Shown here one piece after another: positions 24,339-31,789 of a DNA stretch of 35,347 nucleotides. This DNA is from Bacillota bacterium. GTDB taxonomy: Bacteria > Bacillota > Clostridia > Acetivibrionales > DTU013. Numbering within the stretch: position 1 is the first letter of the stretch; each line of letters opens with the position of its first letter. Under the pieces are notes generated by a model. It had not been told where the DNA came from, ran no database searches, and worked only from the letters and a program-made list of their open reading frames with translations. The stretch spans positions 1 through 35,347 of the forward strand of contig JAEWQC010000117.1 in NCBI GenBank assembly GCA_023399355.1, given 5' to 3'. The position numbers were made by a program, and so were the translations under genes.

Positions 24339-25466
24339 TCAGTCGTCAAGTACAGTTTCCTGCGCGAACCAGAAATCACCCTGGTGCAAAGCCTTCGGCT
24401 GGCTGCAGGTGGTGGTGGGTTCATATATCTTTCCGGTTTCCGTTCCGCTCCACACTCCAAGTATCAGTTCAAATACATGTAAGCCAATATCTGCACTGAC
24501 GCGGGGATTTCTGTCATTTTTCAGGGCATACGCCATATCTGCGACTCCGATGCCTCTGCTATTACTGCTGAAGCCATGGGTGAAAGGGAGCGTGCATGGC
24601 TCGCAATTCGGCCGTTTTAATACGATGGGACCGCTGAAGTCATTCGGGTCATGCATCGTCAGTGTACCCTGGGTACCGATAATTTCAAGCCTCGCTTTGT
24701 CGCGTATGCTTTCCGATGTGATTACAAGTGTGCCTAAAACCCCATTTGCGAATTCGAGCGTAGCAGCCATATTGTTTATTGTGTTGACTTCAAAGTTTTC
24801 CATATAATTAGGATGAAGCGGATGCAGGAAAGGTCTTGTTTTGTTCCGGGTATTTGCAAAACCGGTGGCTCTTTTCACAGGTCCGAAGAAGTTTACCATG
24901 GCATGCAGGTAATATCCCCCCATATCGAATGGTATTCCGCCGCCTGGCCCCTGTAACGCATTTTCACTGCTTGATGCCCATGTAAGGTGATAACCTCTTT
25001 GGCACACGCCTAAGACATGGAGGGGCTCACCAATAAGCCCTGCCTCAATCGCCAGCCTGGCCGTCTGATGACCTGCTCCAAGGAAGGTGTCGGGCGCCAC
25101 AGTCATGAGCAGACCCTTCTCCTTTGCAAGCCTTACCAGTTCCTTTCCCTCTTCCAGCTTAACCCCTATCATTTTTTCACAGTACACATTCTTACCTGCG
25201 AGAAGAGCAGCTTTGCTCACTTCATAATGTGCTTTAGGATAGGTAGTGTTTACAACTATTTTGATTTCCGGGTCTTTCAGTATCTCTTCATTGGTCATTT
25301 GACGGATGCCATATTCCTCGGCTCTTTTCTTTGAACGTTCGGGAATAATATCCGAGCACCCCACCATATCGGTTATGAGAAAGGTCTGCGTGAGATTCTT
25401 CAGATATATGCCGCTTATTTCCCCAGAACCTATAAGGGCCGTTTTAATCGGTTTTACTGCACTCAT
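24339..25466 (-). CDS. Gfo/Idh/MocA-family dehydrogenase
   Basis: A 375-residue NAD(P)-dependent oxidoreductase. The Rossmann fold starts ALIGSGEISGIYLKNL (10-25), and the conserved lysine is in CEKMIGVK (E97-K98), where most relatives have EKP. The substrate-domain signature GGGIPFDMGGYYLHAM follows. Family members oxidise or reduce sugars, inositols and sugar phosphates, or act in redox-assisted hydrolysis or epimerisation. AGGAGG is 7 bp before the ATG. It sits between two near-identical isomerase/epimerase genes. A Gfo/Idh/MocA enzyme beside such TIM-barrel enzymes is a common pairing in inositol and sugar pathways, where a 3-keto sugar is made and then rearranged. The substrate is unknown. 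Confidence 0.87.
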   Translation of the reverse strand: MSAVKPIKTALIGSGEISGIYLKNLTQTFLITDMVGCSDIIPERSKKRAEEYGIRQMTNEEILKDPEIKIVVNTTYPKAHYEVSKAALLAGKNVYCEKMIGVKLEEGKELVRLAKEKGLLMTVAPDTFLGAGHQTARLAIEAGLIGEPLHVLGVCQRGYHLTWASSSENALQGPGGGIPFDMGGYYLHAMVNFFGPVKRATGFANTRNKTRPFLHPLHPNYMENFEVNTINNMAATLEFANGVLGTLVITSESIRDKARLEIIGTQGTLTMHDPNDFSGPIVLKRPNCEPCTLPFTHGFSSNSRGIGVADMAYALKNDRNPRVSADIGLHVFELILGVWSGTETGKIYEPTTTCSQPKALHQGDFWFAQETVLDD

Positions 25467-25484
25467 ATAATAGCCTCCTTACCT

Positions 25485-26264
25485 CTACAATCCGAATTTA
25501 CTCAAATTGTCGCGGCTTATCTTTATGCTGTCAAACGGGCTGCCGCTGCATTTGTCCTGTTCCACAACAGCAATCTCCGTTCCCGAATCACGGCAGGCCT
25601 CAATTATTTCCGGCCAATCGAGGTTTCCCATTCCGACTTCTGCAAAAAGCTTTTCCGTATTCGTCTCTACGTTATAGTCTTTATAATGTACAAGCATGAC
25701 ACGTCCCTTGAGACTTCGTATGTAATCGGATGGATTCTTCCCACCTGTCTGAACCCAGTGTGTATCAACGCAGAAATTTATACAATCCGGGTCGGTTTCT
25801 CCAGTCAGGATGTCCATGCCCGTGCGATCGCCAAACCTTGTGAATTCAAATGCGTGGTTGTGATAGGAAAGCTTCAGCCCATCTTTTTTTAGTTCATGAC
25901 CGATCCTGTTCATATCTTTTGCAAACTGCTCAAAACCTACCTTCGTCTTGCGCATGTCAACAGGGATCGAACCTATTCCCACAAACTTAACATCAAGAGT
26001 ATGTGCCTGTTCAACCGCAGCCTTGACAGCAGATAAATCGCTCTTCATTTTCTCATAGTCTGCGGAGGAAGAACAGGTTCTCATCCCCATTCCGTCAAGC
26101 AGGGCTTTGAATTCTCCGGCATTCATATACCCGGGAGTACCGTATTGAATAATGTCATACCCGGCGGTCTTTACCTTGCCGAGCGTCTCTTCAAGCTGTC
26201 TGCGGTCTGCGATATAATCACGGACTGTGTAAAGCTGCAAGCCGATTTCTATTTTTTTAGCCAT
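25485..26264 (-). CDS. Sugar phosphate isomerase/epimerase, copy B
   Basis: A 259-residue near copy of the protein at 23449-24246, with the same metal-ligand segments (YHNHAFEF, FCVDTHWVQTGG, LVHYKDY, VVEQDKC). About 30 residues differ, and six residues are missing around NVETNTEKLFAEVG. AGGAGG lies 7 bp before the ATG, in the same upstream sequence as copy A. It is placed 18 bp before the dehydrogenase gene and 92 bp after the GRE gene. Both copies look intact, so the duplication may be recent and both may still work, possibly with different substrates. Changes such as GSIPVALRK to GSIPVDMRK and FGDC to FGDR sit near the barrel mouth. Confidence 0.87.
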   Translation of the reverse strand: MAKKIEIGLQLYTVRDYIADRRQLEETLGKVKTAGYDIIQYGTPGYMNAGEFKALLDGMGMRTCSSSADYEKMKSDLSAVKAAVEQAHTLDVKFVGIGSIPVDMRKTKVGFEQFAKDMNRIGHELKKDGLKLSYHNHAFEFTRFGDRTGMDILTGETDPDCINFCVDTHWVQTGGKNPSDYIRSLKGRVMLVHYKDYNVETNTEKLFAEVGMGNLDWPEIIEACRDSGTEIAVVEQDKCSGSPFDSIKISRDNLSKFGL

Positions 26265-26356
26265 TACATTACCTCCTCATCATGTTACATAATCGCTTAT
26301 TACACTTCCATTTAAAGTCTATGTCAGCTGCTTTCTTTCCTTTTGGAATTTAGCAG

Positions 26357-28765
26357 TTATCCAATTTCATGCGCAGTACGCGAGATGATTTCGTCCTGCA
26401 TATTGGCGTCCAGATTATTAAAGTATTCGCAGTATCCCGCTACACGCACAATTAGGTTTTGATACTTTTCCGGCTCCTTCTTTGCAGCCTCCAGCATCTT
26501 GGTGTCTACAAAGTTGAACTGCAGTTGCACGCCATTGTTCATGAGGTACGCCTTAATCATAGCCTTAAGATTCTGCAGCCCTTTCTCGCCGTGGACCGAC
26601 GCGGGATTGAGCTTGACATTGAGCGCGTACGCACCGGTTACATTGGTGCTGTTATCTAAGCTGATCGCTGATCTGAGCAGGCGCGTAGGACCGGAGATGT
26701 CCTTCCCTTGACTTGGACCCATACCGTCCGACAAAGGAGCACCCCTAAGCCTGCCGTTAGGCGTTGCGCCCACGACCTCGCCCACGGTGATATGGCCTAT
26801 GAAGCTGAACAACGATACGCAGGCATAACCATATATTCCCTGTTTGTTCACATCATGTACTGTATCGCAAAAGCACTGGAATATCTCCCTGGCGATGGCG
26901 TCCACCTCCGGATTGTCGTTACCATAGCAGGGGGTGTTATTGGATAGCATTGCATGTATGTTCTCATACCCTTCAAAGTTGGCGTCCAATATGGTATTAA
27001 GCTGCCTAAGAGTCAGCTTCTTTTCATCGTAGACGAATTTCTTTATGGCGGCAAGCGAATCGGCTGCGGTACCAATGCCGACCGCCTTGACCGGCTTCAT
27101 GGGGCCGAACTTACAGCCGCCTTTGTATATGTCTATTCCTTTTTTAATACACCCTTCCATCACAAGCGTTCCGAATGGATCGCACCATCTCGAGAACAAT
27201 TCACGATCCTGCCGGTCGCACTTTTCCTTTGTATCCCTTAAACTAAAGCGCATCTGAGCTTTATAGGCCTCGAGGAACTTTTCAAATGTGTCAAGTGTAT
27301 CGATATCCACAAGCAATTTATCGTCATCGATCGGTGCCATATAGGTGTATGCCTTGGAATCTCCTATCGTACCGCCGCTTAATGTTCTGCTGACCATACC
27401 GGCAAAATCCATTTGATTAACGCCCAGCCAGATTGGTGTCCTGCCCATGATCATGTTCTCAACGCAGCCCATGTTGTAATAGTCGCGAGCGTCCTCAAGC
27501 GGATATCCCAGTTTGACCAGATTGGGGACATATACCTCGTCGTTGATCATCATGGGATTGCCGATGCCCATTTTAACAGTCTCAGCCACCAAGTCGTAGA
27601 GCCACTCGGGAGAGTCCTTGCAAACATGTACCGTAAGGTTGGGATACGGCTGCCTGAGCGTCTGCGTCGCGAGCAGGCATAAGCGGGTAATATCATTGGA
27701 AGCATCTTTGCCCCGAGGCGTCTGTCCGCCCACGACCAGAGACACGACTGAACGCATCTTGGGCTCGTTGATCTTGCAGAATAGGTTGCCGATGTACAGT
27801 AACGCCTCGTCCTCGGTGATACGGCCGGCCGCAAGATCCGCTTTATAGAATGGGTACATATACTGGTCAAAGCGGGCATAAGAGTTGCAGGAGCCATTGG
27901 GAACCTGCAGGTTGCCTATCAGATATATAAGCCATACCAGCTGTAACGCCTGTCTGAATGTCTCTGGCCTATCATGCGTAACTTTTTCGGTAGTCTCAGC
28001 CATCTCTATTAGTTCCTGCCGGCGCTGCGGAGACACACCGGGCGATCCGGCCGCATCCCTTGCAACTTTAGCATAACGTTTTAAAAAAATGATCACGGAA
28101 TCTATGGTTATTAACTCCGCCGCGTAGAACTCCGCTTTGTCCGGCGTACATTTCGCCTGATATTCGAGCACCTCGTTTCGTATGCCGTCCAGGCCCAGAC
28201 TAAGGAATCTAGGAGGATTCAAATCGTTATGGTTGGTAGCTTCCCATGGAAGCTCGGCAACTATATGACCGTCCTCGCCGAAGTCGAACGTGAAATACCT
28301 CTCCAATTCCCGGGCCACCTCAAGCCTGGTTAACCCCTTGGGTTTGAAGTCCTCGGACAGCTCGGCAATGATGCTCTGCAGGTGGTTGAACTGAATGTTG
28401 CCGGTTTCATGCATGCGGCCATAGATGAGCCCGCGGCCAGTGTCGGTGCCCTTGCCGGTTATGGGCTTGTCTTCAAGATATTTTTGTATCACCCGGCGTG
28501 CATCTTCCTTCCGAGCCTGGTAGTCCGGCATCTCAACCTTGGGATAGCAACCCCGCAATGTGCCCAGGAGCACCTCATCGTCCCTGATCTGTAGGTCATA
28601 CTGCTCCATCAGCGCCTTGAACCCAAGTGTCCGCCTCATTAAAACCGATTTTTCGCGGTTTGCTCGCAGGACCGGACCTACGATATCGAAAAACGCAGTC
28701 CTGTAAACCCCGTTGAGCTGGTCATATTCGATTTCGCTATACAATCTCTTTAGTCGTACATCCAT
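26357..28765 (-). CDS. Glycyl radical enzyme (PFL-like, dehydratase/eliminase type)
   Basis: An 802-residue glycyl radical enzyme of full family length. The radical glycine is G777 in RVAGYCEYFNNL. The thiyl-radical cysteine is C434 in DYYNMGCVENMIMG, with E436 two residues later; this C-x-E pattern marks the diol dehydratase/eliminase group rather than pyruvate formate-lyase, which has two adjacent cysteines. NHNDLNPPRFLSLGLDGI and ARFDQYMYPFY are further family landmarks. The enzyme is cytosolic, strictly anaerobic and needs an activase, here encoded at 7436-8365. Many dehydratase GREs read GCVEP where this one has GCVEN, so specificity is open. GGAGGT lies 6 bp before the ATG. It follows the BadF kinase gene by 55 bp. 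Confidence 0.92.
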   Translation of the reverse strand: MDVRLKRLYSEIEYDQLNGVYRTAFFDIVGPVLRANREKSVLMRRTLGFKALMEQYDLQIRDDEVLLGTLRGCYPKVEMPDYQARKEDARRVIQKYLEDKPITGKGTDTGRGLIYGRMHETGNIQFNHLQSIIAELSEDFKPKGLTRLEVARELERYFTFDFGEDGHIVAELPWEATNHNDLNPPRFLSLGLDGIRNEVLEYQAKCTPDKAEFYAAELITIDSVIIFLKRYAKVARDAAGSPGVSPQRRQELIEMAETTEKVTHDRPETFRQALQLVWLIYLIGNLQVPNGSCNSYARFDQYMYPFYKADLAAGRITEDEALLYIGNLFCKINEPKMRSVVSLVVGGQTPRGKDASNDITRLCLLATQTLRQPYPNLTVHVCKDSPEWLYDLVAETVKMGIGNPMMINDEVYVPNLVKLGYPLEDARDYYNMGCVENMIMGRTPIWLGVNQMDFAGMVSRTLSGGTIGDSKAYTYMAPIDDDKLLVDIDTLDTFEKFLEAYKAQMRFSLRDTKEKCDRQDRELFSRWCDPFGTLVMEGCIKKGIDIYKGGCKFGPMKPVKAVGIGTAADSLAAIKKFVYDEKKLTLRQLNTILDANFEGYENIHAMLSNNTPCYGNDNPEVDAIAREIFQCFCDTVHDVNKQGIYGYACVSLFSFIGHITVGEVVGATPNGRLRGAPLSDGMGPSQGKDISGPTRLLRSAISLDNSTNVTGAYALNVKLNPASVHGEKGLQNLKAMIKAYLMNNGVQLQFNFVDTKMLEAAKKEPEKYQNLIVRVAGYCEYFNNLDANMQDEIISRTAHEIG

Positions 28766-28820
28766 TAGAACACCTCCATATCAGTCTGCTTTATAAGTTA
28801 GCCATCTCTTGTACTATGTG

Positions 28821-29771
28821 TTACAATAAATTCCCAATAAAGTCCACCTTACCGTCAAGGAAGTCAAAAGCGAGTTGTACTGCGCCGTCCGCAGCATCGC
28901 CTGTCGGAAATATTATTTTACTGTTGGGATAACGTCTGATAAATTCATCCTTATAATGATTAAAAAACAATTCATTTTTTACAAAAACACTTCCCCATAC
29001 CCCTGAAAGAAATGCTCCATCCTGAGCAAACCCAAGTTTTTTAACACAGGTTTCCGCTACATTAATCAACTCATGGACGCCATTTTGCTGGATATTTATT
29101 GCGGCAGAATCGCCTTCCTTAGCAGCTTCATATACCAACACTGCCAATTGGGAGTCAACTGGACGCCGCCTTATTGCAATTGCACAATCTATCAGCTTGT
29201 CTATATTCAAGCCGTTAAAATAATCATTGATTTTTTCAACTAAAGGCGAAATGCCAACACTTCCGTCCAAATATTTGGAAGCATAATTCAAAGCGTAGTG
29301 AGCAATCCACTGGCTGGAGCCTTCATTACCGTATATTATCGAAGGATATCCGCCTGCCCGGGCAACTTCACCCTTTTCATTGCGCCCAATGATTATTGAG
29401 CCCGTACCCGAAATTGCCTGAATTCCCACACCCTTGGTCGTACTGAAAAGAGCCACATTTCCATCATTCATACAAAAAATCGGACAGCTGAAAAACAGAG
29501 AATTATAAAATTCATTTGCGATCAATTTATCCTTCTGTGAGTCAATACCCGCCGCACCAACAACAATACAGGCACAGTCTTCCTTTTTTCCGTTGAAGGA
29601 AGAAATTAATTCAGTCACTTGGTTTGTTATTCTCCGGCCCGCCTCAGTTTTGCCAATCAATAAGTGGTTTGTGGTTTCTCCGGTAGATGATGCAAGAAGG
29701 TTTCCATTACAATCTTTAGCCTTGAGCAGACATTTTGTCGAACCACCGTCAATCCCAATCACATAACGCAT
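28821..29771 (-). CDS. BadF/BadG/BcrA-type ATPase, probable N-acetylglucosamine-kinase-like sugar kinase
   Basis: A 316-residue ASKHA-fold kinase. Phosphate-1 loop IGIDGGSTKCLLK is at 5-17, the catalytic aspartate region MNDGNVA at 101-107, phosphate-2 loop AISGTGSIIIG at 119-129, and IYGNEGSSQWIA at 146-157. No cysteine motif for an iron-sulfur cluster of the benzoyl-CoA reductase activator type is present, so a sugar or amino-sugar kinase is the best reading. AAGGTG precedes the ATG. It lies 22 bp after the SIS gene and 55 bp before the GRE gene. With the SIS protein it could phosphorylate an amino sugar or sugar-amine that the SIS protein then deaminates or deglycates. Confidence 0.82.
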   Translation of the reverse strand: MRYVIGIDGGSTKCLLKAKDCNGNLLASSTGETTNHLLIGKTEAGRRITNQVTELISSFNGKKEDCACIVVGAAGIDSQKDKLIANEFYNSLFFSCPIFCMNDGNVALFSTTKGVGIQAISGTGSIIIGRNEKGEVARAGGYPSIIYGNEGSSQWIAHYALNYASKYLDGSVGISPLVEKINDYFNGLNIDKLIDCAIAIRRRPVDSQLAVLVYEAAKEGDSAAINIQQNGVHELINVAETCVKKLGFAQDGAFLSGVWGSVFVKNELFFNHYKDEFIRRYPNSKIIFPTGDAADGAVQLAFDFLDGKVDFIGNLL

Positions 29772-29793
29772 ATTTTAACACCTTTCGTAAGAA

Positions 29794-30864
29794 TTATGCT
29801 TTCACAGGCACCTTCGTACCCATATTACTAAAGATAGCCTTAACGCCAGGATGACGCGTTCTTGCCATATCTTCCGTTAATTTGGCAGAAATCAACTGCC
29901 CGAACAGGATGTTTGTAAAAGCAGAGGAATACCTGGGTTCGGTAGAAGGCAGTACTAATACTTTATCTCCTTTCATATCAGGGTCATGGGTGATGATATA
30001 GCAGTTTCGGGTGATATCCCTTATAATGTCCGCTGTCTTCAGCATCCTCTCTTTATCCTCATCATATGGAAGAGATAAAAACAACGCTAATTCTTCATCC
30101 GCACAACATACCGGTCCATGAAGGAATTCTTCATACTCATACCCAATAGCTGGATAACAGAGTGTCTCAAGTACTTTTAACGCACTCTCCTTCGCTACCT
30201 CTGCTGTAATTCCCTTTCCGACAAAAATATATTTTCGTGCTTTGCTTAAATCCTCGAAATTTAAATCGTAAAAATCCTGACAGGCTTTAAAATACTTATC
30301 ACCATTGTCAAAGGTCTCATTATAACCGGCAATAGCCTTATTGTATTCAGCCTCGTTAATTGTGCCGCACTCACGTCCGGCTTCCAACGCCATCAGACAA
30401 AGTGTAAGTATTGAAGATGCATATCCCCTTGTCTTCGGCCCTACCAATTCATTGTCAGCGGCAAGATGCACTGAAAGATCGCCCATATTCCCTACTGGAG
30501 TATCTTTAGGATCGGTCAGCGTAACCACCGGAACACCAATTTTTTTGACCCTATTTATTGCGCTGATCGTATTAGTGGAACAACCACCTTGAGAAATAGC
30601 AATAACTAATGGTTTCTTTCCATATAATTTCCCCATAGCGCTGGGGGCGATCGATACTGTTTCCACCTCTAAAGTTTTTTCCATAAATGGGGCCGCAGCG
30701 ATGCAGGCATTGTAGCTGGTTCCGCTCCCTACCAAATAGATACGATCAGGTTTGATGTTTCTATAAAAATCAATAAATTCTTTCAAGATGACCTTTTTAT
30801 TGATAATTATTTTTTTCATGCAATCAAATTGACTTAAATAACAATCATACATTGTCTCTTTCAT
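29794..30864 (-). CDS. Double-SIS-domain protein (GlmS/FrlB/AgaS-like)
   Basis: A 356-residue protein with two sugar isomerase (SIS) domains, lacking the glutaminase domain of GlmS. Domain 1 has LVGSGTSYNACIAA (44-57) and AISQGGCSTNT, where the usual S-Q-S-G is S-Q-G-G. Domain 2 ends with EEFLHGP (245-251), which in this superfamily contributes to the active site. Relatives include fructosamine-6-phosphate deglycases (FrlB), the isomerase half of GlmS and AgaS-type amino-sugar deaminases. GGAGGG lies 5 bp before the ATG. It is the first gene of the second operon and is 72 bp downstream of the shared promoter-operator element. Together with the next kinase it suggests an amino-sugar or glycated-amine substrate. 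Confidence 0.83.
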   Translation of the reverse strand: MKETMYDCYLSQFDCMKKIIINKKVILKEFIDFYRNIKPDRIYLVGSGTSYNACIAAAPFMEKTLEVETVSIAPSAMGKLYGKKPLVIAISQGGCSTNTISAINRVKKIGVPVVTLTDPKDTPVGNMGDLSVHLAADNELVGPKTRGYASSILTLCLMALEAGRECGTINEAEYNKAIAGYNETFDNGDKYFKACQDFYDLNFEDLSKARKYIFVGKGITAEVAKESALKVLETLCYPAIGYEYEEFLHGPVCCADEELALFLSLPYDEDKERMLKTADIIRDITRNCYIITHDPDMKGDKVLVLPSTEPRYSSAFTNILFGQLISAKLTEDMARTRHPGVKAIFSNMGTKVPVKA

Positions 30865-30935
30865 TTAGACCCTCCGTTTTGAATAAAGCCATTTAAAAAA
30901 TACAAACTAAATTGGCTTAATTTAATTTCTATTTT

Positions 30936-30982
30936 ATTATAATATTAGTTAGGGTTGAGCATAGTATGATTTTTTTTCAACT
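30936..30982 (-). promoter_or_regulatory. Shared promoter-operator element, copy 2 (GRE operon)
   Basis: TATAAT on the minus strand (30941-30936), a 12-bp gap and the 29-bp motif (30982-30954) with core AGTATGATTTTTTTTCA, flanked by the dyad halves GTTGA and TCAAC. Motif, gap length and part of the gap sequence (ATTAGTT) match the element at 19432-19478. It lies 72 bp upstream of the SIS gene, a normal distance for a promoter. Confidence 0.6.
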
Positions 30983-31169
30983 CGGGTCTGTGAGACTTAA
31001 TAAACAGTCAAAGTCTTGAAGGCCTTGATAAGAAAGCTTTTCTATTGTCATTGTGACAAATTTTCATGTGTCTGTACCATTGAGTAATGCAATATGACAT
31101 AAAGAATGGAACGTTATTCCGTATAAGTTGAAAATATTATAGTACAAAATTCAGCATTTATTTACATAA

Positions 31170-31433
31170 TCAAATCAACTTGCAAAGAACGGTATTCCAC
31201 TTTCGACGATTATTGAAAAGCCAGGCCCTTGTACGGAATCAAGCAAGAAACTGAATAGGCAAAACACCATCAAGCGGGATAATGAATATCTCGGAAAGTT
31301 GAATCAACGAAAACGGACTGGAATAAAAAAATTATTGTCATCTGCTCCATCTGATACCTGGATTACCGGAGAGGTATACGGAATTAATAGAACAGTTGAA
31401 AAAGCTGTGTCGGCTACAGTCCTGAAAGGCTAA
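31170..31433 (+). other. Unassigned open stretch, 87 codons, no start codon near its beginning
   Basis: After a stop at 31167-31169 the plus strand is open to TAA 31431-31433. The translation is lysine- and arginine-rich (TIKRDNEYLGKLNQRKR, then GIKKLLSSAPSDTWITGEV). It has no ribosome site and I do not recognise the family. The composition would suit a nucleic-acid-binding protein such as a transposase fragment, but that is a guess. Confidence 0.25.
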
Positions 31434-31509
31434 AAGAGCACTCCCGAAGATTACATAAAATTGATCGGAAAAACCACTGTGCTTTAGTTGGAGAGGCGTC
31501 CCGAACAAG

Positions 31510-31538
31510 AATGAGTACAGTATGATTTTTTCTCAACT
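31510..31538 (-). promoter_or_regulatory. Orphan third copy of the shared 29-bp motif
   Basis: The core GAGTACAGTATGATTTTTTC ending in TCAACT matches the motif at 19450-19478 and 30954-30982 in the same orientation. At the position where the other copies have TATAAT, this copy has GCCTCT, so it cannot be the same kind of promoter now. No gene follows it before copy 2. Confidence 0.5.
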
Positions 31539-31585
31539 AGTAAATGAAATATTTTTCAGCAATGACTTGATGGCCAAATGAAGGA

Positions 31586-31628
31586 ACAAAGCTACAATTC
31601 CTCGAAGTACAAAGGGTTGTAGCTTTGT
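31586..31628. terminator. 12-bp perfect stem-loop downstream of the DUF4380-like gene
   Basis: ACAAAGCTACAA (31586-31597) pairs with TTGTAGCTTTGT (31617-31628) around 19 bases. It is about 160 bp downstream of the DUF4380-like stop on the minus strand, which suits a terminator or RNA 3' end, though the T-run on that side is weak (TTCCTTCATTT). Confidence 0.45.
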
Positions 31629-31789
31629 CCATTTTCATGATTTATTGGCATGAAATGCTGCTGCATGGCTTCTCGCAAAAAAGTTCCCACCAGATAATTT
31701 ACGGATACTTTCCAAATAATAGAGGCCAAAGCAGAAGTTTTAGCTGAGTTCCAGGCTAACAACAGCTATCTCTTAGGTTACCGGGACAT

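Larger units (their letters stand above)
30983..31789. other. Non-coding stretch with orphan motif and decayed sequence
   Basis: No intact gene. It contains a perfect dyad TTGTCA-TTG-TGACAA (31045-31059), an unassigned open stretch (31170-31433), an orphan copy of the shared motif (31510-31538) and a 12-bp stem-loop (31586-31628). The latter three are listed separately. The mix suggests a lost gene or mobile element. Confidence 0.5.

Noticed and set aside
24127..24807. 226-codon plus-strand frame
   Set aside because: It is antisense to the isomerase and dehydrogenase genes and shows no known motif.
7436..28765. Bacterial microcompartment for GRE diol metabolism
   Set aside because: No shell protein, aldehyde dehydrogenase or phosphotransacylase gene was found in the window.
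28821..29771. BadF-type protein as activator of a benzoyl-CoA reductase or 2-hydroxyacyl-CoA dehydratase
   Set aside because: The cysteines that hold the iron-sulfur cluster in those activators are not seen, and no dehydratase or reductase subunits are nearby.
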